Position numbers and translations under genes: made by a program. From Bacillota bacterium (GTDB lineage: Bacteria; Bacillota; Clostridia; Peptostreptococcales; Anaerovoracaceae): a stretch of DNA of 38,331 nucleotides. Positions 1 through 8,276 of this stretch are shown one piece after another. The notes beneath the pieces were generated by a model. The model ran no database searches. It was not told the DNA's origin and was given only the letters and a program-made list of their open reading frames with translations. Every line of letters begins with the position of its first letter. The stretch's first letter is position 1. The stretch spans positions 1-38,331 of the forward strand of contig JAUNFA010000014.1 of assembly GCA_030525285.1 (NCBI GenBank), in the 5' to 3' direction.

Positions 1-95
1 AAAGAAAAATAAAAGAAAAATTTTCATAAGGGTCAAATTCTTTTGTCCGTTTGTGCGAAATTCAAGCTATTCAATTTATAACCTGGAGGTGCTTT

Positions 96-2243
96 ATGTC
101 AGATTATAAAATGAAATTAAGTGTAATTGTTCCGACATACAATACTGAGCAATATCTGCGACGATGTCTTGATTCAATTGTTAATCAGACCTTTACACCC
201 TATGAAGTCGTCGTAATTAATGACGGATCGACAGACTCAACAGAAGAAATACTTAGAGAATTCAAAGAAAGCTATAGTTTCTTCAATTACGTTAATGTAC
301 CAAACGGCGGTCCGGGAAAGGCCAGGAACTTTGCACTTACAATGGTTACAGGAGACCATGTGATGTTTTTTGATTCCGATGACTTTCTCAACTTGCATGC
401 ATTTGCCAAATGCAACGAAATGATTGGTAAGTATGACCCGGATATGCTCATATTTGACTATCTGCGCTACTTTCCTGACGAAGATAAATATACATATCCC
501 AACCATGATAAGTTCCTATATAATGGTCTGATTACCAATTCAGAAAAAATAAAAAAGTCATTACTCTCAATACATACGATGTTTACTACACGTCTGGTAT
601 TCAGAACTGATTTTCTTCAAAGCAATAATATCAGATATGGTGACGGCTATTATTATGAGGACTTTGAGTTTTGGACAAATGCTGCAGTATCATGTGGACG
701 TCTTGTGACCTTATATGCTCCCCTCTATTCTGTACAGGCAAATGCTCAATCATTAACACGCACAAAGACGGATAGCATAAAACATGCTGTAGAGTATATT
801 AACGGGCTCAAAGCAGCAAAAGTGTACGTGGACAATCAAAGCACCGCAGTAAGAAGAACATTTTCCACTTATGCAGCTCGCAAATTCACACATTATTACA
901 ACACCCGAATACCGGCATATTACAAAATACATTTTTTAAAAAGCTATCTGAGAGTTATGGGCAGTTATCCCGTACCTAAGCTGGAATCGGAAACAGGCAG
1001 GCTTCACACCCTGCGAAAGCTAAGAGGTAAAACCGGAAGTTTGTTGAACAGACAATTGTATCGTGCCTATCTTCATGAGATGATTCGACGATATATACTT
1101 AAACATAATGAGTCTCCTAAACCGGTTACCTCAATTACAGCAAACAGACGATACTATGAGAATGATGGTCATGTGGTTAAACCTGTTGTTCTCTTCACCG
1201 GATTTTATTATGAATACGTCGGAAATTCAAAATATCTGTTTGAGCAATTACTCAGTAGCGGTTTTAAATACGACTTCTATTTTGCGTCCAAAGATGTGCA
1301 GGTTCCCGACAGGTACCGGGTTGATCCTGACTCTGACAGATTTTATGAACTTCTTTATACTTCTGCAGTTGTACTGTTTGAAGGCTGGATTCCCGGCAGA
1401 TTCAAACGACCTGAGGGTAAAATATGGATTAATCTCTGGCACGGCACACCATACAAAAGATTAACTTTTGATTCAAACGAACATGATATTTGCAAAAGAG
1501 ACAAGAATCACAAAAAACTTTCATTTAACAGCCTCAACAAAATGAGCTATATCTGCACTGACAATGCATATGTTAAAAAATATTTTGAGAGCGGCTTCAT
1601 GTTTGATGCCTCCAGGCTTCTTGCCTTCGGTTATCCCAGAGTAAAGTATCTTATAGATAATAAAGACAACGAACAGTTAAAGAAAGAACTGCGACAGAAA
1701 TTCGGATTTAAAGATAGTGATTATATTATAAGTTATCTGCCTGACCTACGTGACTATAATTACAAAACAAATATTGACAAGTGTGATTTCAATTATCTGC
1801 TCGATGAGAAAGCTTTCGCAGACAGCATCCCATTTGATTTCAAGATGATAAGCAAATCTATGCCATGTGACGTTAAGACAGAAATTTCAAATATCCGAGA
1901 CGATATCGAAACACAGAACCTTCTTCTTATCAGCAACTGCCTCATTACAGATTATTCCTCAGTAATGTTTGATGCACTGGCAATTGATATACCGGTTCTC
2001 ATTATCGAAAAAGATTATGAAAAGTATGAGCTGTCGAGAGGCTTACAAGATGATATACGAACCGATTTGTCACCATTCACAGCTGATAATGAAAGAGAAC
2101 TTGCAGAAATTCTGCTCTCTTATGATACTGCCGGTACGGCCTATCAGAATTTGAAAAACCGTTATTGCTATAAGCCGGATGCTGATGGTAATTACATTGA
2201 ATTTATTACAAAATGCATTCAGCAAGCAGACATTCAAAATTAA
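96..2243 (+). CDS. GT2 glycosyltransferase fused to CDP-glycerol glycerophosphotransferase domain
   Basis: Predicted cytoplasmic or membrane-associated bifunctional enzyme for a teichoic-acid-like polymer. The N-terminal GT2 (GT-A fold) domain has VPTYN near residue 13, NDGSTD at 42-47 and the metal-binding DSDD at 93-96. The C-terminal half is a Glyphos_transf (TagB/TagF) domain with WHGTP at 448-452 and DYSS at 619-622, the two His-containing and DYSS motifs typical of enzymes that transfer glycerol phosphate from CDP-glycerol. The ATG at 96 is chosen over one at 51 because GGAGG lies at 85-89, six bases upstream. The protein is 715 residues, normal for this fusion type. It stands alone on the plus strand and ends in a terminator shared with the opposing gene. 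It may continue an operon that starts outside the window. Sugar donor unknown. Confidence 0.88.
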   Translation: MSDYKMKLSVIVPTYNTEQYLRRCLDSIVNQTFTPYEVVVINDGSTDSTEEILREFKESYSFFNYVNVPNGGPGKARNFALTMVTGDHVMFFDSDDFLNLHAFAKCNEMIGKYDPDMLIFDYLRYFPDEDKYTYPNHDKFLYNGLITNSEKIKKSLLSIHTMFTTRLVFRTDFLQSNNIRYGDGYYYEDFEFWTNAAVSCGRLVTLYAPLYSVQANAQSLTRTKTDSIKHAVEYINGLKAAKVYVDNQSTAVRRTFSTYAARKFTHYYNTRIPAYYKIHFLKSYLRVMGSYPVPKLESETGRLHTLRKLRGKTGSLLNRQLYRAYLHEMIRRYILKHNESPKPVTSITANRRYYENDGHVVKPVVLFTGFYYEYVGNSKYLFEQLLSSGFKYDFYFASKDVQVPDRYRVDPDSDRFYELLYTSAVVLFEGWIPGRFKRPEGKIWINLWHGTPYKRLTFDSNEHDICKRDKNHKKLSFNSLNKMSYICTDNAYVKKYFESGFMFDASRLLAFGYPRVKYLIDNKDNEQLKKELRQKFGFKDSDYIISYLPDLRDYNYKTNIDKCDFNYLLDEKAFADSIPFDFKMISKSMPCDVKTEISNIRDDIETQNLLLISNCLITDYSSVMFDALAIDIPVLIIEKDYEKYELSRGLQDDIRTDLSPFTADNERELAEILLSYDTAGTAYQNLKNRYCYKPDADGNYIEFITKCIQQADIQN

Positions 2244-2275
2244 GGGTTATGGAACAAAATTAGTATAAACAACAG

Positions 2276-2320
2276 ATGAGCTGTCGTCATAACAATTAAT
2301 TTGTTAATACGACAGCTCAT
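2276..2320. terminator. Bidirectional rho-independent terminator
   Basis: A perfect 12-bp stem (ATGAGCTGTCGT at 2276-2287 with its complement at 2309-2320) contains a smaller inner AACAA/TTGTT pairing. The plus-strand side runs into TATTTAT, and the minus-strand side into a T-rich CTGTTGTTT tract. It sits between two convergent genes and probably ends both transcripts. Confidence 0.8.
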
Positions 2321-2336
2321 TATTTATCATATATAT

Positions 2337-4868
2337 CTAATTTATATCTATTTGACTCTGAACAATTATTTCATTTTCTTCAATCAACTTAACAAACAGT
2401 TCTGCAAGTTCAGGATCAAATTGAGTTCCTCCACCTTTCTTGATTTCCTTTGCTGCATACTCTATTGACATACCTTTTCTGTATGGTCTGTCCGTGGTCA
2501 TTGCATCAAAGGAATCTGCGATGGCTAGACATCTTGCAGATACTGGGATGTCCTCTCCGGCAGTTCCTCTAGGGTATCCCTTACCGTCCCATCTTTCATG
2601 ATGACCTACCGCTACCGGAACTAGATAATCCATTGAAGGTAAATGCTTTATCATTTCTATGGAACAATTGACGTGTCCCTTCATGGTTTCAAATTCTTCA
2701 TCCGTAAGTTTTCCGGTTTTTCCCAGAATAGATTCCGGTATACTTATCTTACCAATGTCATGTAGCAATCCGGCTGCAAAAATCATTCTAATCTGGTCAT
2801 CACTCATGCCATTGGCAGCTGCAAGAATTGCCGCATACCTGGCCACATTCTTACTGTGCTGTGCCGTATAATGGTCCTTGGCATCGATTGCAGCAATAAG
2901 CGCAAATATTGTCTGCGACGATTCGCCCAGTATTGTGTCTTTACTGAGTTCACTCAGCCGTTCCACCTTCTTATGCAGATTATATGTGATAGAGTCATTA
3001 CTCTTAAATACAACAATATTATCCTTGCCGCCACTTTTGGCCTTAAATACTGCTAGGTCCGCATTGTCTATAAGTTCGGAGCAGGTCGTTGCTGCATGAG
3101 GCGCAACACATATTCCGCATGATGCCGTAATCTTCTTATGAGACGCTCTAATGCCCCGACCGTTTATTTTGCCCACTTCACTCTGAATATGAAGCGCCAG
3201 GGATTTTGCCATTCGTGCATCATATCCCGGTAAAATAATTGCAAACACTTTGCCACTGTATCTGAATGCGTAGCCACTTTCAACCGTAAGCTGCTGAAGT
3301 ATTTCCGCCACACGCTTCAGTACATTGTCACCATCATTGCTACCATAAAGCTGGTTATATAATTTGAAATCATCAATATCTATAAGAAGCAGAGCTAGAT
3401 TATCTCTGTTTTCCCTATTAAATTCACTCTTTATTACCTGCATGAAATACCTGTAGTTATAAATGCCTGTCATGGCATCAGTTCTGGCTTCTCGTGCCAC
3501 CTGCTCATACAGTCCCGCATTCTTCATTGCAATAGCTGAAATGGAGCCTAGTGTTGCCAAAAAGTCCATTTCACCGGTTGTATAAGAATTATTTTTTTCT
3601 TTTCTCGCAAGGAGCACAAGTCCTACAACATTATCATTATCTTTGAGTGCCAGAATACATGAAATATCAAGCTGTTTAAGAAGCATTTTTTCGCTGTCCC
3701 ACATAGACAGATATAAAGAACTGCTTTCAAAGTCACGCATAGAGAAACATGTCTCATTCATCTTGGCATATTCAACACAAGGCGTATCATCACGCAAAGA
3801 GAAAGAAGCTGAAGCCAGTGGACTTGACACATATCCGAACTTATATTCATTTCCCTCATGCATGCATATGTAAATATTGCTGGTCGCTATTTCCTGTTTT
3901 ATGGTGTCAGATAAAAGTGCCATGATATTAAGACTTTCCAATGTCTGAGAAACCTTCTGAGAGAATGAGTTTATCAGTCTGTTCTGCTGTTCTTCTCTAG
4001 TAAAAAGGGCGTTGACCAGTTTGCATAAACATAAATAGAATGCTGCTATAAGAACTACAGCACACAAAATGATTACCGATGTGGATACTTCATAGGATAA
4101 CTCAAATTTGCTTATAAGAATTTTGCTTAATGGAATCACTAAATTAACAGATGCGAAGAGACATATGATTAATGAAGCGCATACAACCACTCCCCTTGAT
4201 ACGAGCAGTGTAAGTCTGAACATCCTTTTGCGGTACATTGCCCATACAAGAAATATTATTGTAATTATTCCTGAAAGTGTATCATATGGGAATACATTTC
4301 CCGGTATTATCTGCAGGAGATTTCCTAAAGCTATAATAATGCAGCCCGCAGTCATTGCATTCATCCCGGGAGATCTGGTTCCGGTTTCCCTACGCTTTTG
4401 TCTTATTACAATCGCTATGGATGCAACAATAAACCCGAAGAAAATATATGGTATAACCACCTTCCAGTCCATATTATAAGTAAAGACAGTACCCCTCGCA
4501 GTATCCACCGGCACAGGTGGCTTGAGGAATACTCCATTAGCAGTAAAAATCAGTATTATTACAGTACCTACGGACCATATTATTTTCGTAAATGTAGCTT
4601 TGGTCTTGGTAAATGAACATACAAAGATATATGTAAGATCTGCAATGCAGAACAGAGCCAGAATTGACACATAGTACCAGAAATTTAATCCAGGATACAT
4701 CTGCAGGCGCATCAAAATCGATCCGATTGTCCAAAGCATAAACGACGTCAATAGTGCTATGAATGCTTTGATTTCCGGAGTCTTTTTGGCTGCGATAAAC
4801 GATACAAATATTATCGCATATCCGCACATCGCTATTAAGTTGACAAATAGGAATGGAACGCTGCTCAT
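2337..4868 (-). CDS. Membrane GAF / degenerate GGDEF / HD-GYP signalling protein
   Basis: Predicted c-di-GMP phosphodiesterase. About 280 N-terminal residues form seven or so membrane helices resembling the 7TM sensor region of some histidine kinases. A GAF-like domain follows (about 300-450), then a GGDEF domain (about 470-625) and an HD-GYP domain (about 645-835). The HD-GYP part is intact: HD at 703-704 within LLHDIGK and GYP at 764-766 within DGKGYPRG. The GGDEF signature is ruined, reading SGKVF at 538-542, so cyclase activity is unlikely although the DIDDFK metal-site region remains. ATG 4868 is preferred to TTG 4874 because the AAGAGA-like site would be too close to the latter. The protein has 843 residues. 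It is the last gene of a three-gene unit, 27 bases after the GH3-like gene. Ligand unknown. Confidence 0.88.
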   Translation of the reverse strand: MSSVPFLFVNLIAMCGYAIIFVSFIAAKKTPEIKAFIALLTSFMLWTIGSILMRLQMYPGLNFWYYVSILALFCIADLTYIFVCSFTKTKATFTKIIWSVGTVIILIFTANGVFLKPPVPVDTARGTVFTYNMDWKVVIPYIFFGFIVASIAIVIRQKRRETGTRSPGMNAMTAGCIIIALGNLLQIIPGNVFPYDTLSGIITIIFLVWAMYRKRMFRLTLLVSRGVVVCASLIICLFASVNLVIPLSKILISKFELSYEVSTSVIILCAVVLIAAFYLCLCKLVNALFTREEQQNRLINSFSQKVSQTLESLNIMALLSDTIKQEIATSNIYICMHEGNEYKFGYVSSPLASASFSLRDDTPCVEYAKMNETCFSMRDFESSSLYLSMWDSEKMLLKQLDISCILALKDNDNVVGLVLLARKEKNNSYTTGEMDFLATLGSISAIAMKNAGLYEQVAREARTDAMTGIYNYRYFMQVIKSEFNRENRDNLALLLIDIDDFKLYNQLYGSNDGDNVLKRVAEILQQLTVESGYAFRYSGKVFAIILPGYDARMAKSLALHIQSEVGKINGRGIRASHKKITASCGICVAPHAATTCSELIDNADLAVFKAKSGGKDNIVVFKSNDSITYNLHKKVERLSELSKDTILGESSQTIFALIAAIDAKDHYTAQHSKNVARYAAILAAANGMSDDQIRMIFAAGLLHDIGKISIPESILGKTGKLTDEEFETMKGHVNCSIEMIKHLPSMDYLVPVAVGHHERWDGKGYPRGTAGEDIPVSARCLAIADSFDAMTTDRPYRKGMSIEYAAKEIKKGGGTQFDPELAELFVKLIEENEIIVQSQIDIN

Positions 4869-4895
4869 TGTCAATATCTCTTATATGTTAAACTT

Positions 4896-6515
4896 TTACC
4901 TTTGGTATCTCAGTAATGCAGACAAATCGCCTGCACTTGCATTTAATCGCGGAAGCTCTCTGTTCATCTCTCTGCAGTAAGCCTTAATTGTACCGTGCTT
5001 CAGAATTGTTATCTTCAGCGGCTCCATATTAAGAAGCTTCTTCAGGTCATCGTAATCGCTGTCAAATGCCTTAAAATAGGTTGATAAATGTTCTGACAGC
5101 ACTCTCTTGCTTATTACGTCCGACTCTTGAGCATCTTCAGAAATTTCTATATACATATGCATATACGGATTGTCGTTTCTGTCAAATTCCTTTCGAGCAA
5201 TCCAATCATCTATGCCAAGCTTTGATAACCTTACCGTTTCTGCAATTGCAGTCTCTGTAATACGCGTAAAGCTTGCAATATCAATAATGCTGGGCACTCT
5301 GTCATAGAAGGTGAATCTTGGAAGTTCTCCGGTCGGTGACGCACTGACACAGTGGTATACATCTCCGATTCTATAACGCATGAATGCCCCTCCATGCAGT
5401 ACGCTCAATACAATTTCGTAATTTTCTCCTTCGATTACCTCATTCGTCAATACTGTCTGAGGTTTGTATGAAGGGTTATTGAGATTCTTCACATACTCCT
5501 GCTCCGGTATGAATTCATAGAAGCAGGCATCAGGGAACAGTATCATTCCCCTCTTTAGAAGCGATTCCGAGCCAATACACGTAGCTTCAGTTCCCGCTGC
5601 AATTTCAATAGGATCTATCCCCCATGCTTTGGTCAGACGTTCTCTGTAATGAGCTGCATCAGCTCCCGTGCATACGAAACCCTTAATCTTGAATACATCT
5701 TTGGGATATATTGGACGTTCTTCTTTGCCGGCAATATACTTAGCTTTAAGATATCTCATAATGAACTTAGGTGAAGCGGGAAGTCCCTTGGAATTATTGC
5801 TTCCACTACCGGAACTGCTTGTTCCGGATACTGAAGCACCTCCACTCGTCATTGAACTGAAGCTCTCGGTTATATAGTTGGCAACTGCTGCATTGGCGAA
5901 GAAATAATCAACTCCTCCTGACATTGCCATCTTAAACCCTTGTTTTATTCTTTTGCTGAAGCTTCCCTCTGATGTATCATTGCTTGGAAGCCAGTTAAAA
6001 TCTATATCTTCGTCCAGCAACGATGGGATAAGCCCCGTCATATACGGTAGCGGTGCACCACCATACAACACACGGTCTCCCTTCCTGACATTAATCTGGC
6101 CCTTCTCTTTGGCCGAAATCAGTATAGTCAACGCTGAAAGATTATGCCTGTAAGTATCGAGCATACTCCTGGTATACGGTGCCACCTTAATCGGTTTTAT
6201 TCCACCTTCCCAAGTTGTCTGTATCCATATTACAGGCTTATCCGGTAACATGCTCTCCCGCTTGGCAAGAAGAATGTCCGCATAGTCATCGTAGGTGGTC
6301 AGCGGGAAATTATCTCTGAAATCGTCTATATCTCTAAAGGTTTTCCCGTTAATAAGACTCTTACCGAGACCTGATTCAGACCATACCTTCAGCTGTTCCG
6401 TCATAAGTCTGTTCTGAATCGCCATATACGAGTCTACGTCCAGATCCATGAAACCGCAGTACTCCTGCCATATCTGCTTGCTGGAATTTTCTTTGATTTT
6501 CTGCTGGAATCTCAT
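4896..6515 (-). CDS. GH3-like acyl-adenylating enzyme
   Basis: Member of the GH3 branch of the adenylate-forming (ANL) superfamily, first known from plant acyl-amido synthetases that couple hormones to amino acids. Overall architecture and two motifs support this: AGTEA at 307-311 (acyl-adenylate region) and RYRIGDVYH at 380-388, matching the GH3 YRxGDV motif. The first ATP motif, normally Ser/Thr-Gly rich, reads TTWEGGIKPIK at 100-110 and is therefore altered. A Ser/Gly-rich stretch at about 219-245 may be a flexible loop. Length, 539 residues, fits the family. AGAAGG at 6521-6526 supports the ATG at 6515. It lies two bases after the ICMT-like gene and 27 before the HD-GYP gene, so the three are probably co-transcribed. 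The substrate carboxylic acid is unknown, and the altered ATP motif leaves activity in doubt. Confidence 0.8.
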   Translation of the reverse strand: MRFQQKIKENSSKQIWQEYCGFMDLDVDSYMAIQNRLMTEQLKVWSESGLGKSLINGKTFRDIDDFRDNFPLTTYDDYADILLAKRESMLPDKPVIWIQTTWEGGIKPIKVAPYTRSMLDTYRHNLSALTILISAKEKGQINVRKGDRVLYGGAPLPYMTGLIPSLLDEDIDFNWLPSNDTSEGSFSKRIKQGFKMAMSGGVDYFFANAAVANYITESFSSMTSGGASVSGTSSSGSGSNNSKGLPASPKFIMRYLKAKYIAGKEERPIYPKDVFKIKGFVCTGADAAHYRERLTKAWGIDPIEIAAGTEATCIGSESLLKRGMILFPDACFYEFIPEQEYVKNLNNPSYKPQTVLTNEVIEGENYEIVLSVLHGGAFMRYRIGDVYHCVSASPTGELPRFTFYDRVPSIIDIASFTRITETAIAETVRLSKLGIDDWIARKEFDRNDNPYMHMYIEISEDAQESDVISKRVLSEHLSTYFKAFDSDYDDLKKLLNMEPLKITILKHGTIKAYCREMNRELPRLNASAGDLSALLRYQR

Positions 6516-6517
6516 AA

Positions 6518-7078
6518 TTACCTTCTAAAGTCATTAATACATTTGCAAATGCTGTTCATGTTCGGAAGCAGAAATGGTGTTCCCCTTTTATATTCATCAT
6601 ATCCATTGAAAATTGCAGGAAACACTAGCATATCTTCAAATATTATGAGCAGAATATTAAGAATGCATAAGACCACGACCCCTGTAAATGACATGTTCGT
6701 CACAAGAGCAAGTCCCACGTATAATATTATAAAGAACAGCACTCCCGGATGCCTGCAAAGTGCATACATTCTGACCGTGCAGGGATATCTGCTTTCAGAT
6801 TCGCCACCGCCTGCGTATGCCTCATCGCAGTTAAAAGAAAAGAATAAAGAATATACCTGTGCGAATAGCGATAAGGCGCAAACAACCCACACCGCCATGC
6901 CAGGGTACTTAGACAAAACCGAATGTCCTTCTCCAAGGACACACATCCACACTGTAGATATTATGAGGAGAGTAACACCCAAAACAAAAGATGCATTGAG
7001 CCACTTCTTCTTCAACTTCCAATCATTATAATCATTAATGAAAAACAGTACAAACGCAGCTGTGCCAATTATGTACAA
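6518..7078 (-). CDS. ICMT/PEMT-like membrane methyltransferase
   Basis: Small polytopic membrane protein of 186 residues with about four to five hydrophobic segments. The C-terminal half carries the isoprenylcysteine carboxyl methyltransferase-like signature: RHPG in YALCRHPGVLFF (about 108-119), a hydrophobic hairpin, and then an acidic segment with EDMLVFPAIFNGYDEYKRG. In that family these parts bind S-adenosylmethionine and the C-terminal Glu/Tyr region helps methyl transfer to a carboxylate. Bacterial homologues are mostly uncharacterised and could methylate other lipids or acids. The start is TTG at 7078, chosen because a strong AAAGGAG lies at 7087-7093, eight bases upstream. It is the first gene of the unit that includes the GH3-like and HD-GYP genes. 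Confidence 0.72.
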   Translation of the reverse strand: MYIIGTAAFVLFFINDYNDWKLKKKWLNASFVLGVTLLIISTVWMCVLGEGHSVLSKYPGMAVWVVCALSLFAQVYSLFFSFNCDEAYAGGGESESRYPCTVRMYALCRHPGVLFFIILYVGLALVTNMSFTGVVVLCILNILLIIFEDMLVFPAIFNGYDEYKRGTPFLLPNMNSICKCINDFRR

Positions 7079-7115
7079 TCCAATATCTCCTTTAATCGAA
7101 TACTTCTCAAGCTAT

Positions 7116-7121
7116 ATTATA
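7116..7121 (-). promoter_or_regulatory. Candidate -10 box for the ICMT/GH3/HD-GYP unit
   Basis: On the minus strand this reads TATAAT, 37 bases upstream of the TTG start. No good TTGACA is found 16-18 bases further upstream, so the promoter may need an activator or be weak. It lies just after the terminator of the upstream PHP gene. Confidence 0.4.
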
Positions 7122-7171
7122 CATTAACAAGGCTGCTATAGCACGCACTTTATTATTATAAACATATAAAA

Positions 7172-7210
7172 ACAACACCAAACCGCATTAAGCAATTAGT
7201 AAGGTGTTGT
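7172..7210 (-). terminator. Rho-independent terminator of the PHP gene
   Basis: An 8-bp perfect stem (ACAACACC at 7172-7179 with GGTGTTGT at 7203-7210) starts 15 bases after the PHP stop codon. On the minus strand it is followed by TTTTATATGTTTATAATAATAA. The 23-base loop is longer than usual. Confidence 0.6.
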
Positions 7211-7225
7211 CTGTAATCAATTAAT

Positions 7226-8035
7226 TTATTCAGCCTTTTTGAAACAGAATGGTTTGTGTCCATTGTTCAGCTTGCGAGCCATATATCTGCGCTGGGGCAT
7301 CTTTATCTTGCCCAGCCCTCTGTTGTAAATCTTGTAACCTATCTGACTGAACCACATCTCCTTTGCCTTACCCTTGGCAGTCTCCTCTCTCTCTGTCCCG
7401 CCGGCACATATAGGTGCCCCGGCTTTAACCGCACGAATAAGGTCATTATTACTGTGAATTTCCCAGTCAATTTCAGTTGCAGCCATACCAAGAAACTGTG
7501 AGTTGTGAGCATCCGTCCCCGCAAAACCCGGCATATCGTTCTTTCTTGCAAGTTCAAATGCCAGCTTGTTGGAATGTTCCTTCTCGCATGTATTGAAAAC
7601 TTCAATAAAATCCATCAGCTTTATATTGTCCTCGTTCATCAGCTTGAAACTCATAGCCGAAGAAGACGGTATCCCATAAGGATGAGCCAAACCCAGTATG
7701 CCACCGTGTCTATGAACTATATTTGCCAGTTTCTTTGCACGCATTCCCCTGATTTTAAGAATAGGCAGATATATGCCATCCGGAAGTATTACAAGCACAT
7801 GTCCTGCATCCTTTGTATCATATTCAATACCGCAAAGAACTGTAAATTCTCCCAAATCGTTGAATTTATGAAGCCTATGCATCAAGTGCCACGCATGGCA
7901 ACCTTTATAGCTGTTATGATCAGTTATCATAAACCCATCATATCCCAGTTCCTTGTATCTATTGATATATTCGCATATTGAGACTTTTGAATCAAAGGAT
8001 CCTTCTTTAGTATGACAATGAAGATCAAATTTCAT
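7226..8035 (-). CDS. PHP-domain metal-dependent phosphoesterase
   Basis: Predicted soluble phosphoesterase of the PHP superfamily, which includes TrpH/RNase AM-type nucleotide and RNA 5'-end phosphatases. The metal ligands expected of the fold are visible: HCH at 6-8, DH at 39-40, E71 in GIEYDT, H118 in GLAHPYG, and D175 and H177 in GTDAHN. The protein has 269 residues. Its last 60 or so, rich in Lys and Arg, lie outside the catalytic core and might bind nucleic acid, though that is a guess from composition. The start has a modest AAAGGCG site near 8042-8048. The gene is flanked by its own terminator and by a divergent secreted-protein gene. The exact substrate cannot be told from the sequence. 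Confidence 0.85.
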   Translation of the reverse strand: MKFDLHCHTKEGSFDSKVSICEYINRYKELGYDGFMITDHNSYKGCHAWHLMHRLHKFNDLGEFTVLCGIEYDTKDAGHVLVILPDGIYLPILKIRGMRAKKLANIVHRHGGILGLAHPYGIPSSSAMSFKLMNEDNIKLMDFIEVFNTCEKEHSNKLAFELARKNDMPGFAGTDAHNSQFLGMAATEIDWEIHSNNDLIRAVKAGAPICAGGTEREETAKGKAKEMWFSQIGYKIYNRGLGKIKMPQRRYMARKLNNGHKPFCFKKAE

Positions 8036-8083
8036 TTATTCGCCTTTCGTTGATAACTTGCTAATTCTCAATCCCCGACTACG

Positions 8084-8089
8084 ATTATA
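8084..8089 (-). promoter_or_regulatory. Candidate -10 box for the PHP gene
   Basis: The minus strand reads TATAAT about 49 bases upstream of the PHP start. A matching -35 is poor (GTTACA at 19-base spacing). It lies next to the AT-rich inverted repeat at 8100-8131. Confidence 0.4.
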
Positions 8090-8099
8090 CACCTCCACC

Positions 8100-8131
8100 A
8101 AAAAATTGTGTAACATTTTAAACAATTTTTT
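8100..8131. repeat. Perfect AT-rich inverted repeat in a divergent intergenic region
   Basis: AAAAAATTGT at 8100-8109 and ACAATTTTTT at 8122-8131 are exact reverse complements with a 12-base spacer. The repeat lies between the divergent PHP and SH3-protein promoters, where a terminator would serve no obvious gene, so an operator site is possible. Its low complexity means chance is also possible. Confidence 0.45.
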
Positions 8132-8162
8132 AGAAACATCTAAACGTATATCTCCCAAAACT

Positions 8163-8191
8163 TTGACATTGCAAGCTCTATATTCTATACT
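8163..8191 (+). promoter_or_regulatory. Sigma-70-type promoter of the SH3/papain-like gene
   Basis: TTGACA at 8163-8168 and TATACT at 8186-8191 are separated by exactly 17 bases, a near-consensus housekeeping promoter. The predicted leader is about 80 bases long. The AAGGAG at 8262-8267 precedes the ATG at 8277 by nine bases. Confidence 0.8.
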
Positions 8192-8276
8192 TAACGTATG
8201 TTTGTTGCAATAAATTACAATGCGACTGCATTAACCTTACATAGCAGATTTTACTTCCTGGAAGGAGAAGCAGCCG

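Noticed and set aside
43..82. Promoter upstream of the first gene
   Set aside because: TTGTCC at 43-48 and TATTCA at 68-73 are 19 bases apart and poorly match the consensus; the gene could be read from outside the window.
6543..7031. Open frame of 162 residues on the plus strand opposite the ICMT-like gene
   Set aside because: It lies fully within a gene with a clear family match and strong ribosome site; the plus frame has no recognisable domain and no ribosome site.
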